This document shows, in pieces, positions 53,556-63,777 of a stretch of 64,000 nucleotides of DNA. The translations under genes and the position numbers were made by a program. Each line of letters opens with the position of its first letter. The first letter of the stretch is position 1. Origin of the DNA: Aeromonas allosaccharophila (GTDB taxonomy: Bacteria > Pseudomonadota > Gammaproteobacteria > Enterobacterales > Aeromonadaceae); assembly GCF_000819685.1 (NCBI RefSeq), contig NZ_CDBR01000053.1, positions 143,879 to 207,878 on the forward strand, read 5' to 3'. A model generated the notes under the pieces. That model searched no databases. It saw nothing but the letters and a program-made list of their open reading frames with translations, and was not told the origin of the DNA.

Positions 53556-54895
53556 CACAGGCCAGGATCCTGGTAGTTGAAGATGACAATGGCCTGCGCG
53601 AAGCGCTGGTGGATACCCTTTTGCTCGGCGGTTATGAGTGCCGTGAAGCGGACAGCGGCGAGCGGGCTTTGCTGGCGCTCTCCCGTCAGCCGTTTGACAT
53701 GGTGATCTCCGATATCCAGATGGGGGGGATGGACGGCCTCACCCTGCTGGCTACCATCCGCCAGCAATATCCGCAGATACCCGTGCTGCTGATGACCGCC
53801 TACGCCAACATCGACGGCGCGGTGCGCGCCATGCGTGAAGGGGCCATCGACTATCTGGCCAAGCCATTTTCGCCGGAGGTGCTGCTCAATCAGGTCAGCC
53901 GCTATGTGCCCGCCCAGAAGGTGGAGAAGCGCGCCGTGGTTTATGGGGACCCCAAAACTGCCGAGCTGTTCCAGCTGGCGACCCGGGTGGCCAGAAGCGA
54001 AGCGACCGTGATGGTGACCGGCCCGAGCGGGACGGGGAAAGAGGTGCTGGCCCGTTACATTCACGATAACTCCAGCCGCGCCGAGCAGCCCTTTGTCGCC
54101 ATCAACTGCGCCGCCATTCCGGAAAACATGCTGGAGGCGACCCTGTTTGGCTACGAGAAGGGCGCCTTCACCGGTGCGGTGCAGGGGTGCCCCGGCAAGT
54201 TCGAGCAGGCGCAGGGGGGCACTTTGTTGCTTGACGAGATCACCGAGATGGATCAGGGGCTGCAAGCCAAGTTGCTGCGGGTGTTGCAGGAGAAAGAGGT
54301 GGAGCGGCTCGGCAGTCGCAAGATGATCCCGCTGGATGTGCGGGTCATCGCCACCAGCAACCGGGATTTGAAAAAAGCGGTGCAGGATGGCCTGTTCCGC
54401 GAAGATCTCTACTATCGCCTCAACGTCTTTCCGCTGCGCTGGTCTGCCCTGTGCGAGCGGCCCGGTGACATTCTGCCGCTGGCGGAGCACCTGCTGGCGC
54501 TTCATGCCAGTCAGCAGGGGTTACCGACCCCACAGTTGACAGATGCCTCGCGGGAACGACTGCTGGCCCATCCCTGGCCCGGCAATGTGCGGGAGCTGGA
54601 CAACGTGGTACAGCGCGCCCTGATCCTCAGCCCCGACGGGGTCATTGATTGTGACCACCTCATTCTGGAGGAGCTGGATGAGCAGGAGATGGAGTTTGTC
54701 AGCGTGGAGCGCAGCTATGGTGGCGATCGCCTCGGCAGCGAGCTCAAGCAGCAGGAGCACCAGATCATCCTCGACACCCTGCAAGATTGTAACGGCAGCC
54801 GCAAGGCGGTGGCCGACCGACTCGGCATCAGCCCGCGCACCCTGCGATACAAACTGGCCCAGATGCGGGAGGCGGGGATCGACCTGCCAGCCTGA
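53552..54895 (+). CDS. flrC: Flagellar response regulator FlrC (sigma-54 activator)
   Basis: This is a 447-residue NtrC-type activator. The receiver domain (about 1-120) has phosphoacceptor Asp54 in VISDIQMGGMDG. The AAA+ domain has Walker A GPSGTGKE, GAFTGA and GNVRELDNV. A Fis-type helix-turn-helix (about 405-440, SRKAVADRLGISPRTLRYKLAQM) ends it. Phosphorylated by FlrB, it should drive class III sigma-54 promoters such as those before flgB and flgF. GGAGG, shared with the repeat, is six bases before the ATG. Confidence 0.95.
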   Translation: MTQARILVVEDDNGLREALVDTLLLGGYECREADSGERALLALSRQPFDMVISDIQMGGMDGLTLLATIRQQYPQIPVLLMTAYANIDGAVRAMREGAIDYLAKPFSPEVLLNQVSRYVPAQKVEKRAVVYGDPKTAELFQLATRVARSEATVMVTGPSGTGKEVLARYIHDNSSRAEQPFVAINCAAIPENMLEATLFGYEKGAFTGAVQGCPGKFEQAQGGTLLLDEITEMDQGLQAKLLRVLQEKEVERLGSRKMIPLDVRVIATSNRDLKKAVQDGLFREDLYYRLNVFPLRWSALCERPGDILPLAEHLLALHASQQGLPTPQLTDASRERLLAHPWPGNVRELDNVVQRALILSPDGVIDCDHLILEELDEQEMEFVSVERSYGGDRLGSELKQQEHQIILDTLQDCNGSRKAVADRLGISPRTLRYKLAQMREAGIDLPA

Positions 54896-54960
54896 GGCAT
54901 GTGGGAAACCGCACTGTGTGGGGGCTGTCATGGTCTTGATGGCCCGGCTCGATTATCATG

Positions 54961-54997
54961 GGGCCCTTGGCGCTTTGAGCCTGGGCCCTGTTTTTAT
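54961..54997 (+). terminator. Intrinsic terminator of the flrBC transcript
   Basis: GGGCCC and GGGCCC (54961-54966 and 54983-54988) pair around an inner GGC/GCC helix, followed by TGTTTTTATT. Confidence 0.85.
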
Positions 54998-55035
54998 TGG
55001 TAAAGCAGGGGACCGAGCCTTAATAAGGGACCCCT

Positions 55036-55797
55036 ATGATCTCTCATCGAAAACTCGAAACCGTACTGAACCATCTGCTCGAACCGCACGCCATCAAGGA
55101 TTATTGCCCCAACGGCTTGCAAGTGGAGGGGCGTGAGCGTATTCGCAAGGTGGTGACCGGTGTCACCGCCAGTCAGGCGCTCATCGACGCCGCCGTGGCT
55201 GCCGAGGCCGATGCCATTCTGGTCCATCACGGCTACTTCTGGAGCGGTGAACCGGCCCAGATCACCGGCATGAAGCAGCGTCGGCTCAAGACCCTGCTGA
55301 CCCACGATATCAACCTGTTTGCCTACCATTTGCCGCTGGATGTCCACCCCGAGGTGGGTAACAACGCCCAGCTCGCCAAGCTGCTCGACATCAAGGTGCG
55401 TCGCGGTCTGGAGCCGTGGAACAGCAAGAGCGTCGCCATGGTGGGCAAGCTGGAAGAGCCGATGAGCGGCCGCGATTTTGCCAAGCTGATTGCCGAGCGC
55501 CTTGGCCGTGAACCACTCTATTGTGGCGATACCGGCCCCGAGCTTATCCGTTCCGTGGCCTGGTGCACTGGCGGCGGTCAGAGCTACATCAATCTGGCGG
55601 CGGAGCAGGGCATCGATGCCTTTATCTCCGGTGAAGCCTCAGAGCAGACCATTCACACCGCCCGCGAGATGGGGATGCACTTCTACGCCGCGGGCCATCA
55701 CGCCACCGAGCGTTACGGCGTCAAGGCGCTGGGGGAGTGGCTGGCGACTGTGCACGGGCTGGATGTGACCTTTATCGATATCGACAATCCGGTGTAG
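55036..55797 (+). CDS. Nif3-like dinuclear-metal protein (YbgI family)
   Basis: This is a 253-residue protein of the NIF3/YbgI family, which forms hexameric rings with a two-metal site. Motifs are NGLQVEG (about 26-32), VHHGYFW (about 63-69), HLPLDVH (about 98-104) and a C-terminal HHATERYG region. The enzymatic role is unsettled; GTP cyclohydrolase-like activity has been suggested for relatives. AGGGA precedes the ATG. It is a stand-alone gene between flagellar regulators and purine genes. Confidence 0.9.
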   Translation: MISHRKLETVLNHLLEPHAIKDYCPNGLQVEGRERIRKVVTGVTASQALIDAAVAAEADAILVHHGYFWSGEPAQITGMKQRRLKTLLTHDINLFAYHLPLDVHPEVGNNAQLAKLLDIKVRRGLEPWNSKSVAMVGKLEEPMSGRDFAKLIAERLGREPLYCGDTGPELIRSVAWCTGGGQSYINLAAEQGIDAFISGEASEQTIHTAREMGMHFYAAGHHATERYGVKALGEWLATVHGLDVTFIDIDNPV

Positions 55798-55854
55798 GGT
55801 CGCTTGGCCGAGTAATCCGACCTAACCGCTGCCATCGTGCGGTAGGTAGAAATG

Positions 55855-55883
55855 ACAAGGGAGGCCTAAGCCTCCCTTGTTGT
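55855..55883. terminator. Bidirectional terminator between the Nif3-like gene and purN
   Basis: ACAAGGGAGGC and GCCTCCCTTGT form a perfect 11-pair stem with a CTAA loop and short T-rich tails on both strands. Confidence 0.87.
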
Positions 55884-55906
55884 ATCTGACATGCAGTTGT
55901 TGGCGG

Positions 55907-56545
55907 TTACTCGCAGGCGTAACCTGCTGGGTCCAGCAGGGTGCCATCCAGTTGCACGGCACCATCTACCATCTGCAGCCTGCCTTCGCAGAACCAGCGT
56001 ACCACCAGCGGATAGATGCTGTGCTCCTGCGCCTGTACCCGTGCCGCTACCTCGTCCGCCGTGTCCCCTTCAAAGATGGGCACGCGGGCCTGCAGGATCA
56101 CCGGGCCACCATCCAGCTCTTCGGTGACGAAGTGGACGCTGGCGCCATGCTCGCGCTCCCCATCGTCGATAGCACGCTGGTGAGTGTGCAAGCCCTGATA
56201 CTTGGGCAGCAGGGAGGGGTGGATATTGATCATCCTGCCAGCGAAATGGCGCACCAGATCGCCGCTCAATATCCGCATAAACCCGGCCAGCACCACCAGA
56301 TCCGGCTGATAGTCTGCCATCAGCGCCAGCAGGGCGGCGTCATACTCCTCCCGGCTGGCAAACTGCTGCTGGGCCAGAATGGAGGTCGCCACGCCAGCTT
56401 CTTTGGCGCGAACCAGACCATAGGCATCGGCCTTGTTGCTGATAACGCCGACCACTTCACCGGCAATCTTGCCGCTGGCGCAGTGGTCGAGGATCGCCTG
56501 CAGGTTGCTGCCGCTGCCAGAGATTAGGACGAGGATCCGCATCAT
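55907..56545 (-). CDS. purN: Phosphoribosylglycinamide formyltransferase PurN
   Basis: This is a 212-residue enzyme of step three of purine synthesis, which formylates GAR with 10-formyl-tetrahydrofolate. It has the N-terminal [15 protein letters not shown] motif and the catalytic region with [13 protein letters not shown] (Asn and His) and the later catalytic aspartate region. Its ATG overlaps the purM stop (ATGATG), so purM and purN form the usual operon. Confidence 0.95.
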   Translation of the reverse strand: MMRILVLISGSGSNLQAILDHCASGKIAGEVVGVISNKADAYGLVRAKEAGVATSILAQQQFASREEYDAALLALMADYQPDLVVLAGFMRILSGDLVRHFAGRMINIHPSLLPKYQGLHTHQRAIDDGEREHGASVHFVTEELDGGPVILQARVPIFEGDTADEVAARVQAQEHSIYPLVVRWFCEGRLQMVDGAVQLDGTLLDPAGYACE

Positions 56546-57579
56546 TTGATGACGACCTGCTCCTCACCGTCTGCTGCCTTGGCGATATGACCGATGTGCC
56601 ATGCGTTCTCGCCTTCTGCCTTGAGCCGGGTCAGCGCCTTCTCCAGCTGGTTGGCGGGCAGGGCGATGATCATGCCGACGCCGCAGTTGAAGGTGCGATA
56701 CATCTCGTGACGGGTGACGTTGCCAGCCTGCTGCAGCCAGCTGAACACCGCCGGCCACTGCCAGCTCTGCTCATCGATCACCGCTTGGGTGTTGGCGGGC
56801 AGGACACGGGGGATGTTCTCCCAGAAGCCACCGCCGGTGATGTGGGAGAGGGCGTGGATCTCGCACTCCTTGATGAGCTTGAGCACAGGTTTCACATAGA
56901 TGCGGGTCGGCTCCAGCAGGGCGTTGGCCAGAGTGGTGTCACCCAGCGGCTGATGCACGTCGGCTTTGGAGACTTCCAGAATTTTACGGATCAGGGAGAA
57001 GCCGTTGGAGTGAGGGCCGCTGGCAGCCAGCGCGATCAAGGCATCCCCTTCACCGACCTTGCTGCCGTCGATGATTTCGCTCTTCTCCACCACACCGACG
57101 CAGAAACCGGCGATGTCGTAGTCTTCCCCTTCATACATACCCGGCATCTCGGCGGTCTCTCCGCCCACCAGGGCACAGCCTGACTGCTCGCAACCGGCAC
57201 CGATCCCGGTGACCACCGCGGCCGCGGTGTCCACGTCCAGCTTGCCGGTTGCATAGTAGTCGAGGAAGAACAGCGGCTCGGCGCCCTGTACGATCAGGTC
57301 ATTGACGCACATGGCCACCAGATCGATGCCCACGGTGTCGTGCTTCTTCAGGTCGATGGCCAGCCGCAGCTTGGTGCCCACACCATCGGTACCGGAGACC
57401 AGTACCGGCTCCTTGTAGCCCGCAGGGATTTGACACAAGGCCCCAAAGCCGCCAAGACCACCAAGGACTTCAGGACGACGAGTGCGCTTTGACACGCCCT
57501 TGATACGTTCAACCAGTGCATTGCCGGCATCGATATCTACGCCAGCATCCTTGTAGCTCAGTGAGGTTTTGTCAGTCAC
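56542..57579 (-). CDS. purM: Phosphoribosylformylglycinamidine cyclo-ligase PurM
   Basis: This is a 345-residue AIR synthetase, step five of purine synthesis. It starts at GTG with GGGGAA upstream. The family motif [20 protein letters not shown] near the N-terminus is followed by [11 protein letters not shown] and [11 protein letters not shown]. It lies upstream of purN. A PurR-like site is about 80 bases before the start. Confidence 0.95.
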   Translation of the reverse strand: MTDKTSLSYKDAGVDIDAGNALVERIKGVSKRTRRPEVLGGLGGFGALCQIPAGYKEPVLVSGTDGVGTKLRLAIDLKKHDTVGIDLVAMCVNDLIVQGAEPLFFLDYYATGKLDVDTAAAVVTGIGAGCEQSGCALVGGETAEMPGMYEGEDYDIAGFCVGVVEKSEIIDGSKVGEGDALIALAASGPHSNGFSLIRKILEVSKADVHQPLGDTTLANALLEPTRIYVKPVLKLIKECEIHALSHITGGGFWENIPRVLPANTQAVIDEQSWQWPAVFSWLQQAGNVTRHEMYRTFNCGVGMIIALPANQLEKALTRLKAEGENAWHIGHIAKAADGEEQVVIK

Positions 57580-57657
57580 GAGTATTCCCCGTCATGTAAA
57601 GAAGTGGAGGGTAAAATTCGGGGCGTATTCTAACAGTGGCGGTGAAAAACCAGAAAG

Positions 57658-57673
57658 GAAATCGTTTGCGCGT
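57658..57673. promoter_or_regulatory. PurR-box-like site between purM and upp
   Basis: Minus-strand reading ACGCGCAAACGATTTC contains GCGCAAACGATTTC, close to the PurR consensus ACGCAAACGTTTNCNT. It lies about 80 bases upstream of purM and 85-100 bases upstream of upp, and could repress either in excess purine. Confidence 0.7.
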
Positions 57674-57755
57674 TTTTGCGCGGAAATGCTCTACAAGCGG
57701 TGGCTTTTGTTGTATGATTCCGCGATTTTTTTGCGGCAGGTTAGAGGAGATAATA

Positions 57756-58382
57756 ATGAAAGTCGTTGAAGTCAAACACCCCCTGGTCAAACACAAGATC
57801 GGTCTGATGCGCGAAGGCGATATCAGCACCAAGCGTTTCCGTGAACTGGCCAAAGAAGTGGGCAGTTTGTTGACCTATGAAGCGACCTCTGACTTCGAAA
57901 CCGAGAAGGTTATCATCGATGGCTGGAATGGGCCAGTAGAAGTTGACCAGATCAAAGGCAAGAAGGTAACCGTCGTACCTATCCTGCGTGCCGGCCTTGG
58001 CATGATGGATGGCGTGCTGGAGCACATGCCGAGTGCCCGCGTCAGCGTGGTCGGTATCTACCGCGATGAAGAGACCCTGCAACCGGTTCCTTATTTCGAG
58101 AAGATCGTCAGCAACATCGAAGAGCGTCTGGCGCTGGTCATTGACCCGATGCTGGCCACCGGCGGCTCCATGATCGCCACTATCGATCTGCTGAAGAAGA
58201 AAGGCTGCCAATCCATCAAGGTGCTGGTACTGGTTGCCGCGCCGGAAGGGATCAAGGCGCTGGAAGCCGCTCACCCTGACGTAGAGCTCTATTGCGCTTC
58301 TGTCGACCAAGGGCTGAACGAGAAAGGCTACATCGTGCCGGGTCTGGGCGATGCCGGCGACAAGATCTTCGGTACCAAATAA
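57756..58382 (+). CDS. upp: Uracil phosphoribosyltransferase Upp
   Basis: This is a 208-residue salvage enzyme that makes UMP from uracil and PRPP, with the PRPP-binding [17 protein letters not shown] motif and the C-terminal uracil-binding [18 protein letters not shown] lies six bases before the ATG. It is divergent from purMN, as in E. coli. Confidence 0.96.
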   Translation: MKVVEVKHPLVKHKIGLMREGDISTKRFRELAKEVGSLLTYEATSDFETEKVIIDGWNGPVEVDQIKGKKVTVVPILRAGLGMMDGVLEHMPSARVSVVGIYRDEETLQPVPYFEKIVSNIEERLALVIDPMLATGGSMIATIDLLKKKGCQSIKVLVLVAAPEGIKALEAAHPDVELYCASVDQGLNEKGYIVPGLGDAGDKIFGTK

Positions 58383-58423
58383 GTTAATGCCTTGACCCGC
58401 TTCCCATGTGGAAGGGGTGATCG

Positions 58424-58452
58424 GAGCCGGCGCATCGCCGGCTCTGCTGTTT
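58424..58452 (+). terminator. Hairpin after upp
   Basis: GAGCCGGCG and CGCCGGCTC form a nine-pair stem with a CAT loop, followed by TGCTGTTTG. The tail is modest. Confidence 0.65.
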
Positions 58453-58532
58453 GTGGCCGCTTGTGCCAGCCTTGCCGCAGGATGCGCCTTGCCGCTACCA
58501 TAAGCACACTCTCCCATTTCGAGACTCTGTTC

Positions 58533-59552
58533 ATGTTCAAACGTGTTGTGACCGCCCTCTGCTGCGGCTTGTCATTCATGGCCTCGGCCGCTCAGGTGAC
58601 CGACCTCTATCAGGGCAAGGCCCCGACCAGTGGTGACATGGTGGCCGCTCAGGGGCAGGCTCTCGGTCAGGTGCTGATCAAGGTGACCGGCAAGCGTGAC
58701 ATCCTCACCCAGCCGGTGGTGGTCAAGGCGCTGGCGGTCCCGGGCGACTATGTCAAAAGCTATGGTTATCAGGATCAGGACTCCGTCAAGTATCTGAAAG
58801 CCGAGTTCAAGAGTGACAAGGTCAACAGCCTGGTCTCCGAGAGCCAGTTTGCCCTGCTTGGCCCGGCTCGTCCCCAGATGGCGATCTGGCTGGTGGTGGA
58901 TCAGGGGGAGCGTCGCTTGCTGGCGGATCAATCCAGCGATGGTTGGGCGCAAGCCTTGCGCGAGCAGGCCCAGACGCTGGGGCTACCCATCAGCATTCCG
59001 CTGATGGATCTCGATGACAACATGGCGGTCAGTGCCACCGACGTCTGGGGACGCTTTGCCGACCCGATTTTGCAGGCAAGCCAGCGCTATGGCGCCGAGA
59101 TGGTGGTGTTGGGCAAGCTGACACCGGAAGGTGACAAGTGGAGCATCGATTGGGGGCTCTACGGCCCCAAAGCGGCCGGTGAAGTGGCCGAGCTGACCCG
59201 TGGCAATAGCACCGGCACTCAGGCCGAAGTGGCGCAAGGGTTTGCCGATACCCTGGCGGCCTGGCTGGTGAAAAACTACGGTGCTCGCATTTCGGGTCCG
59301 GCAACCAGCCAGACCCTGGTGGTGGATGGCCTCTCCGAAGTGGACAGCATGATCGCCGTGCAGAAGATGCTGCAGGGGATGGCCAACGTCAGCAAGGTGG
59401 CGATCGGCAAGCTGGAGGGGGACCAGGTCACCTTCAACTTCACCCTGCAAGGGGATCAGGCCGAGCTGGTACGGGCACTGCAGCTTGAGAGTCGTTTGCG
59501 CAAGGTTGACGATAATGGCAGCGGTTTGCGTTACCAATGGTCGCAGCCCTGA
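58533..59552 (+). CDS. DUF2066 exported protein
   Basis: This is a 339-residue protein with a signal peptide (about 1-19, SFMASA) and a DUF2066 domain beginning VTDLYQGKAPTSGDMVAAQGQALGQVLIKVTGKRD, split here by normal substitutions. A C-terminal beta-rich repeat region (LVVDGLSEVDSMIAVQKML) follows. The family sits next to upp and hda in many gammaproteobacteria but has no known function. It is periplasmic by prediction and ends at a terminator before hda. Confidence 0.85.
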   Translation: MFKRVVTALCCGLSFMASAAQVTDLYQGKAPTSGDMVAAQGQALGQVLIKVTGKRDILTQPVVVKALAVPGDYVKSYGYQDQDSVKYLKAEFKSDKVNSLVSESQFALLGPARPQMAIWLVVDQGERRLLADQSSDGWAQALREQAQTLGLPISIPLMDLDDNMAVSATDVWGRFADPILQASQRYGAEMVVLGKLTPEGDKWSIDWGLYGPKAAGEVAELTRGNSTGTQAEVAQGFADTLAAWLVKNYGARISGPATSQTLVVDGLSEVDSMIAVQKMLQGMANVSKVAIGKLEGDQVTFNFTLQGDQAELVRALQLESRLRKVDDNGSGLRYQWSQP

Positions 59553-59571
59553 TTTTATAAGGCTTTTGTAG

Positions 59572-59598
59572 ACCGCCCGGCTTGTCCGGGCGGTTCTC
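59572..59598 (+). terminator. Intrinsic terminator between the DUF2066 gene and hda
   Basis: ACCGCCCGG and CCGGGCGGT form a nine-pair stem with a CTTGT loop, followed by TCTCT, a modest T-rich tail. Confidence 0.75.
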
Positions 59599-59654
59599 TA
59601 TCTGCCTTTGCGATGATACACTTAGCCACAAATGTCACAGTCAAAGCCCAACGA

Positions 59655-60356
59655 GTGAAGCAACCGGCCCAACTGTCTTTAGCCGTACAACTACCGGATG
59701 ATGAAACCTTCGTCAGTTTTTATCCCGGCACCAATGCTCATCTGATCACCGCCCTCAAGAACGCGGCCATCGGTCAGGGATCGCCTTTCCTCTATTTCTG
59801 GGGGGCCAAGGGATCCGGACGCTCTCATCTGCTCCACGCCACCTGTGCCGAGGTCAACGCCCGCGATGCGGCGGCGGCCTATCTCTCCCTCGATCAGTTT
59901 GAACAGCTCGATCCCAGCATGCTCGATGCCCTCGAAAGCCTGCCGCTGGTCTGTCTCGACAGCCTCGAGGCGATCGCCGGCAATGCCGTGTGGGAGCGGG
60001 CGCTGTTCGACTTCTACAATCGCTGGCAGGAGAAGGGCGAGGGGACGCTGGTGGTCACCGGCTGCAGCGCACCGCGCAAACTGGGGCTGCAACTGCCGGA
60101 TCTCGCCTCGCGCCTCGACTGGGGTGTCAGTTTCCATCTCGAAGAGCTGGATGATGAAGGCAAGCTCAGTGCCCTGCAGCTGCGTGCCGAGCTGCGGGGC
60201 TTCAAATTGCCCATCGATGTGGGCCGCTTCCTGCTCAACCGACTCTCCCGCGATATGCGCACCCTGCTCACCACCCTCAATCAGCTCGACAACGCCTCAT
60301 TTCGCGCCAAGCGCAAGCTCACTATCCCCTTTGTCAAAGAGATCCTCGAGCTCTGA
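59655..60356 (+). CDS. hda: DnaA regulatory inactivator Hda
   Basis: This is a 233-residue AAA+ protein that, with the sliding clamp, stimulates DnaA-ATP hydrolysis after replication starts. The N-terminal QLSLAVQLPDDETF carries the clamp-binding motif (QLSL) and AAA+ motifs follow (GSGRSHLLHA, SRLDWG, and LTIPFVKEILEL at the end). I chose the GTG at 59655, which places MKQPAQLSL at the start as in E. coli Hda. An ATG 14 codons earlier would add an unusual extension. Confidence 0.9.
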   Translation: MKQPAQLSLAVQLPDDETFVSFYPGTNAHLITALKNAAIGQGSPFLYFWGAKGSGRSHLLHATCAEVNARDAAAAYLSLDQFEQLDPSMLDALESLPLVCLDSLEAIAGNAVWERALFDFYNRWQEKGEGTLVVTGCSAPRKLGLQLPDLASRLDWGVSFHLEELDDEGKLSALQLRAELRGFKLPIDVGRFLLNRLSRDMRTLLTTLNQLDNASFRAKRKLTIPFVKEILEL

Positions 60357-60414
60357 TCCTGTCGACAGTGTGCGGTTTCGCGCCAGACTTTTGTTTGAAT
60401 GGCAGATAAAAAGA

Positions 60415-60439
60415 AACCCCGGCATCAAGCCGGGGTTTT
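60415..60439. terminator. Bidirectional terminator between hda and aceA
   Basis: AACCCCGGC and GCCGGGGTT form a nine-pair stem with an ATCAA loop, with T-rich tails on both sides (TTTT on plus; TTTC-rich on minus). It serves the convergent genes. Confidence 0.9.
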
Positions 60440-60474
60440 GCTATCTCAAGGACTCTCTCAAAGAGTTCTGCCTA

Positions 60475-61788
60475 TCAGTGGAACTGATCTTCTTCGGTGG
60501 ATCCGGTCAGCGCAGTCACCGAGGACTGGCCACCCTGAATGACGGTAGTCACCTTGTCGAAGTAGCCGGTACCAACCTCTTGCTGGTGCGCCACGAAGGT
60601 GTAGCCACGGCTGGCGGCGGCAAATTCCGGCTCCTGCACCATCTCGACGTAGTGCTTCATCCCTTCGCCACGGGCATACTGGTAGGCCAGCTCGTACATG
60701 TGGAACCACATGTTGTGAATACCCGCGAGGGTGATGAACTGGTACTTGTAGCCCATGTCGGAGAGCGCCTGCTGGAAGCGGGCGATGGTGGCATCGTCCA
60801 GATTCTTCTTCCAGTTGAAGCTCGGGGAGCAGTTGTAGGCCAGGATGCGATCCGGGAACTTGGCCTTGATCGCTTCGGCAAATTTACGTGCTTCGTCCAG
60901 ATCCGGTTTGGCGGTTTCACACCACACCATGTCGGCATAGGGGGCGTAAGCCAGACCGCGAGCGATGGCTTGATCGATACCGGCACGTACCTTGTAGAAC
61001 CCTTCGGCAGTGCGCTCGCCAGTCAGGAAGTCTGAATCGTACGGGTCGGCATCGGTGGTCAACAGGTCAGCGGCGTTGGCGTCGGTACGGGCGATCACCA
61101 GGGTGGTGGTGCCGCACACATCGGCCGCCAGACGGGCTGCAACCAGCTTCTGCACCGCTTCCTGAGTCGGTACCAGCACCTTGCCGCCCATATGGCCGCA
61201 CTTCTTGACGGAAGCGAGCTGATCTTCGAAGTGCACGCCAGCAGCGCCCGCTTCAATCATCCCCTTCATCAGTTCGAAGGCGTTCAGCACGCCGCCGAAA
61301 CCGGCTTCCGCATCGGCCACGATGGGCAGGAAGTAGTCGATAAAGCCCTCATCCTGCGGCCCTACCTTGTTGGCCCACTGGATCTGGTCGGCACGGGCGA
61401 AGGAGTTGTTGATGCGCTCCACCACGGACGGCACCGAGTTGGCCGGGTAGAGGGACTGATCCGGATACATGGTGGAGGACAAGTTGTTGTCTGCCGCCAC
61501 TTGCCAGCCGGAGAGATAAATCGCTTCGATCCCCGCCTTGGCTTGTTGCACGGCCTGGCCACCGGTCAGGGCGCCGAGGCAGTTGACGTAGCCTTTTTTG
61601 GCGTCGCCGTGGATCAGTTCCCACAGCTTGTCGGCGCCGCGTTGGGCCAGGGTATGCACCGGCTGCAAGCTGCCGCGCAGGTTTACCACATCTTCGGCGC
61701 TGTAGCCGCGCTTGATCCCTTTCCAGCGGGGGTTTTCCGCCCAGTCTTTCTCGATAGCCTGGATCTGTTGCTCACGGGTCAGTGCCAT
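60475..61788 (-). CDS. aceA: Isocitrate lyase AceA
   Basis: This is a 437-residue glyoxylate-shunt enzyme that splits isocitrate to succinate and glyoxylate. The active-site [11 protein letters not shown] (about residue 195) is intact. The start [10 protein letters not shown] follows GAGGGAACTGAT; upstream in-frame ATG codons were dropped. It lies 75 bases downstream of aceB; no aceK follows, since hda converges on it, so isocitrate dehydrogenase phosphorylation is not encoded here. Confidence 0.96.
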   Translation of the reverse strand: MALTREQQIQAIEKDWAENPRWKGIKRGYSAEDVVNLRGSLQPVHTLAQRGADKLWELIHGDAKKGYVNCLGALTGGQAVQQAKAGIEAIYLSGWQVAADNNLSSTMYPDQSLYPANSVPSVVERINNSFARADQIQWANKVGPQDEGFIDYFLPIVADAEAGFGGVLNAFELMKGMIEAGAAGVHFEDQLASVKKCGHMGGKVLVPTQEAVQKLVAARLAADVCGTTTLVIARTDANAADLLTTDADPYDSDFLTGERTAEGFYKVRAGIDQAIARGLAYAPYADMVWCETAKPDLDEARKFAEAIKAKFPDRILAYNCSPSFNWKKNLDDATIARFQQALSDMGYKYQFITLAGIHNMWFHMYELAYQYARGEGMKHYVEMVQEPEFAAASRGYTFVAHQQEVGTGYFDKVTTVIQGGQSSVTALTGSTEEDQFH

Positions 61789-61863
61789 ATCAGTTCCCTC
61801 TTTCATTGATTTCACGTTTCCATTGACTTGTTATTGGCGGGCTCCGCTGGGGAGGCCCGGAGT

Positions 61864-63471
<1,608 letters not shown>

Positions 63472-63589
63472 AAGGTTCACTCCTTTGAGAATTACATTTT
63501 GAACTTACTAACTACGACTAAAGTCGAATCCCTGTTCTTGCAAACTTCCCGTAACAGCGGGATAACACGATTGATAAGGTGCGAAATAT

Positions 63590-63606
63590 TGTTGATTACG
63601 TCAACA
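63590..63606. promoter_or_regulatory. Inverted repeat upstream of aceB
   Basis: TGTTGATTACGTCAACA has two perfect six-base arms around TTACG, about 120 bases upstream of aceB. It resembles an operator half-site pair, but I cannot name the regulator. Confidence 0.4.
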
Positions 63607-63765
63607 GTTTTTTTTAAACGCCTGTTTTCTCGCCATGGTTAAGTTTATGTTTTTTATTGTTTTATTGGATTGGTATAAAAGCTCTACGCAGATGGTTATG
63701 CTCCTGCTTTTTCCCATCGGACAACGGCTAATTTGGGCCGTTACCCCACCCCTCGTTTTGTAACC

Positions 63766-63777
63766 TATTACGTAATA
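63766..63777. promoter_or_regulatory. Perfect 12-base palindrome upstream of aceB
   Basis: TATTACGTAATA is its own reverse complement and shares the core TTACGT with the nearer repeat at 63590-63606. A shared core suggests a common regulator, though AT-rich palindromes can arise by chance. Confidence 0.35.

Larger units (their letters stand above)
53351..53556 (+). repeat. Perfect 95-bp tandem duplication between flrB and flrC
   Basis: The unit from 53351 to 53445 is repeated without a mismatch at 53446-53540, followed by a 16-base partial third copy (GGAGGTGTAGCATGAC, 53541-53556) that merges into the flrC start. Each unit begins with a ribosome binding site and an ATGA stop/start overlap and carries the 12-base palindrome GGCCAGCTGGCC. 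The 95-base period is not a multiple of three, yet each copy keeps its own start and stop, so the coupled chain works for any copy number. Nothing in the flanks suggests a mobile element. Confidence 0.97.

Noticed and set aside
53414..54505. 363-codon open frame opposite flrC and the 95-bp repeat
   Set aside because: It crosses the repeat on the minus strand, but its sequence is a mirror of the AAA+ domain of FlrC; no ribosome binding site or family likeness.
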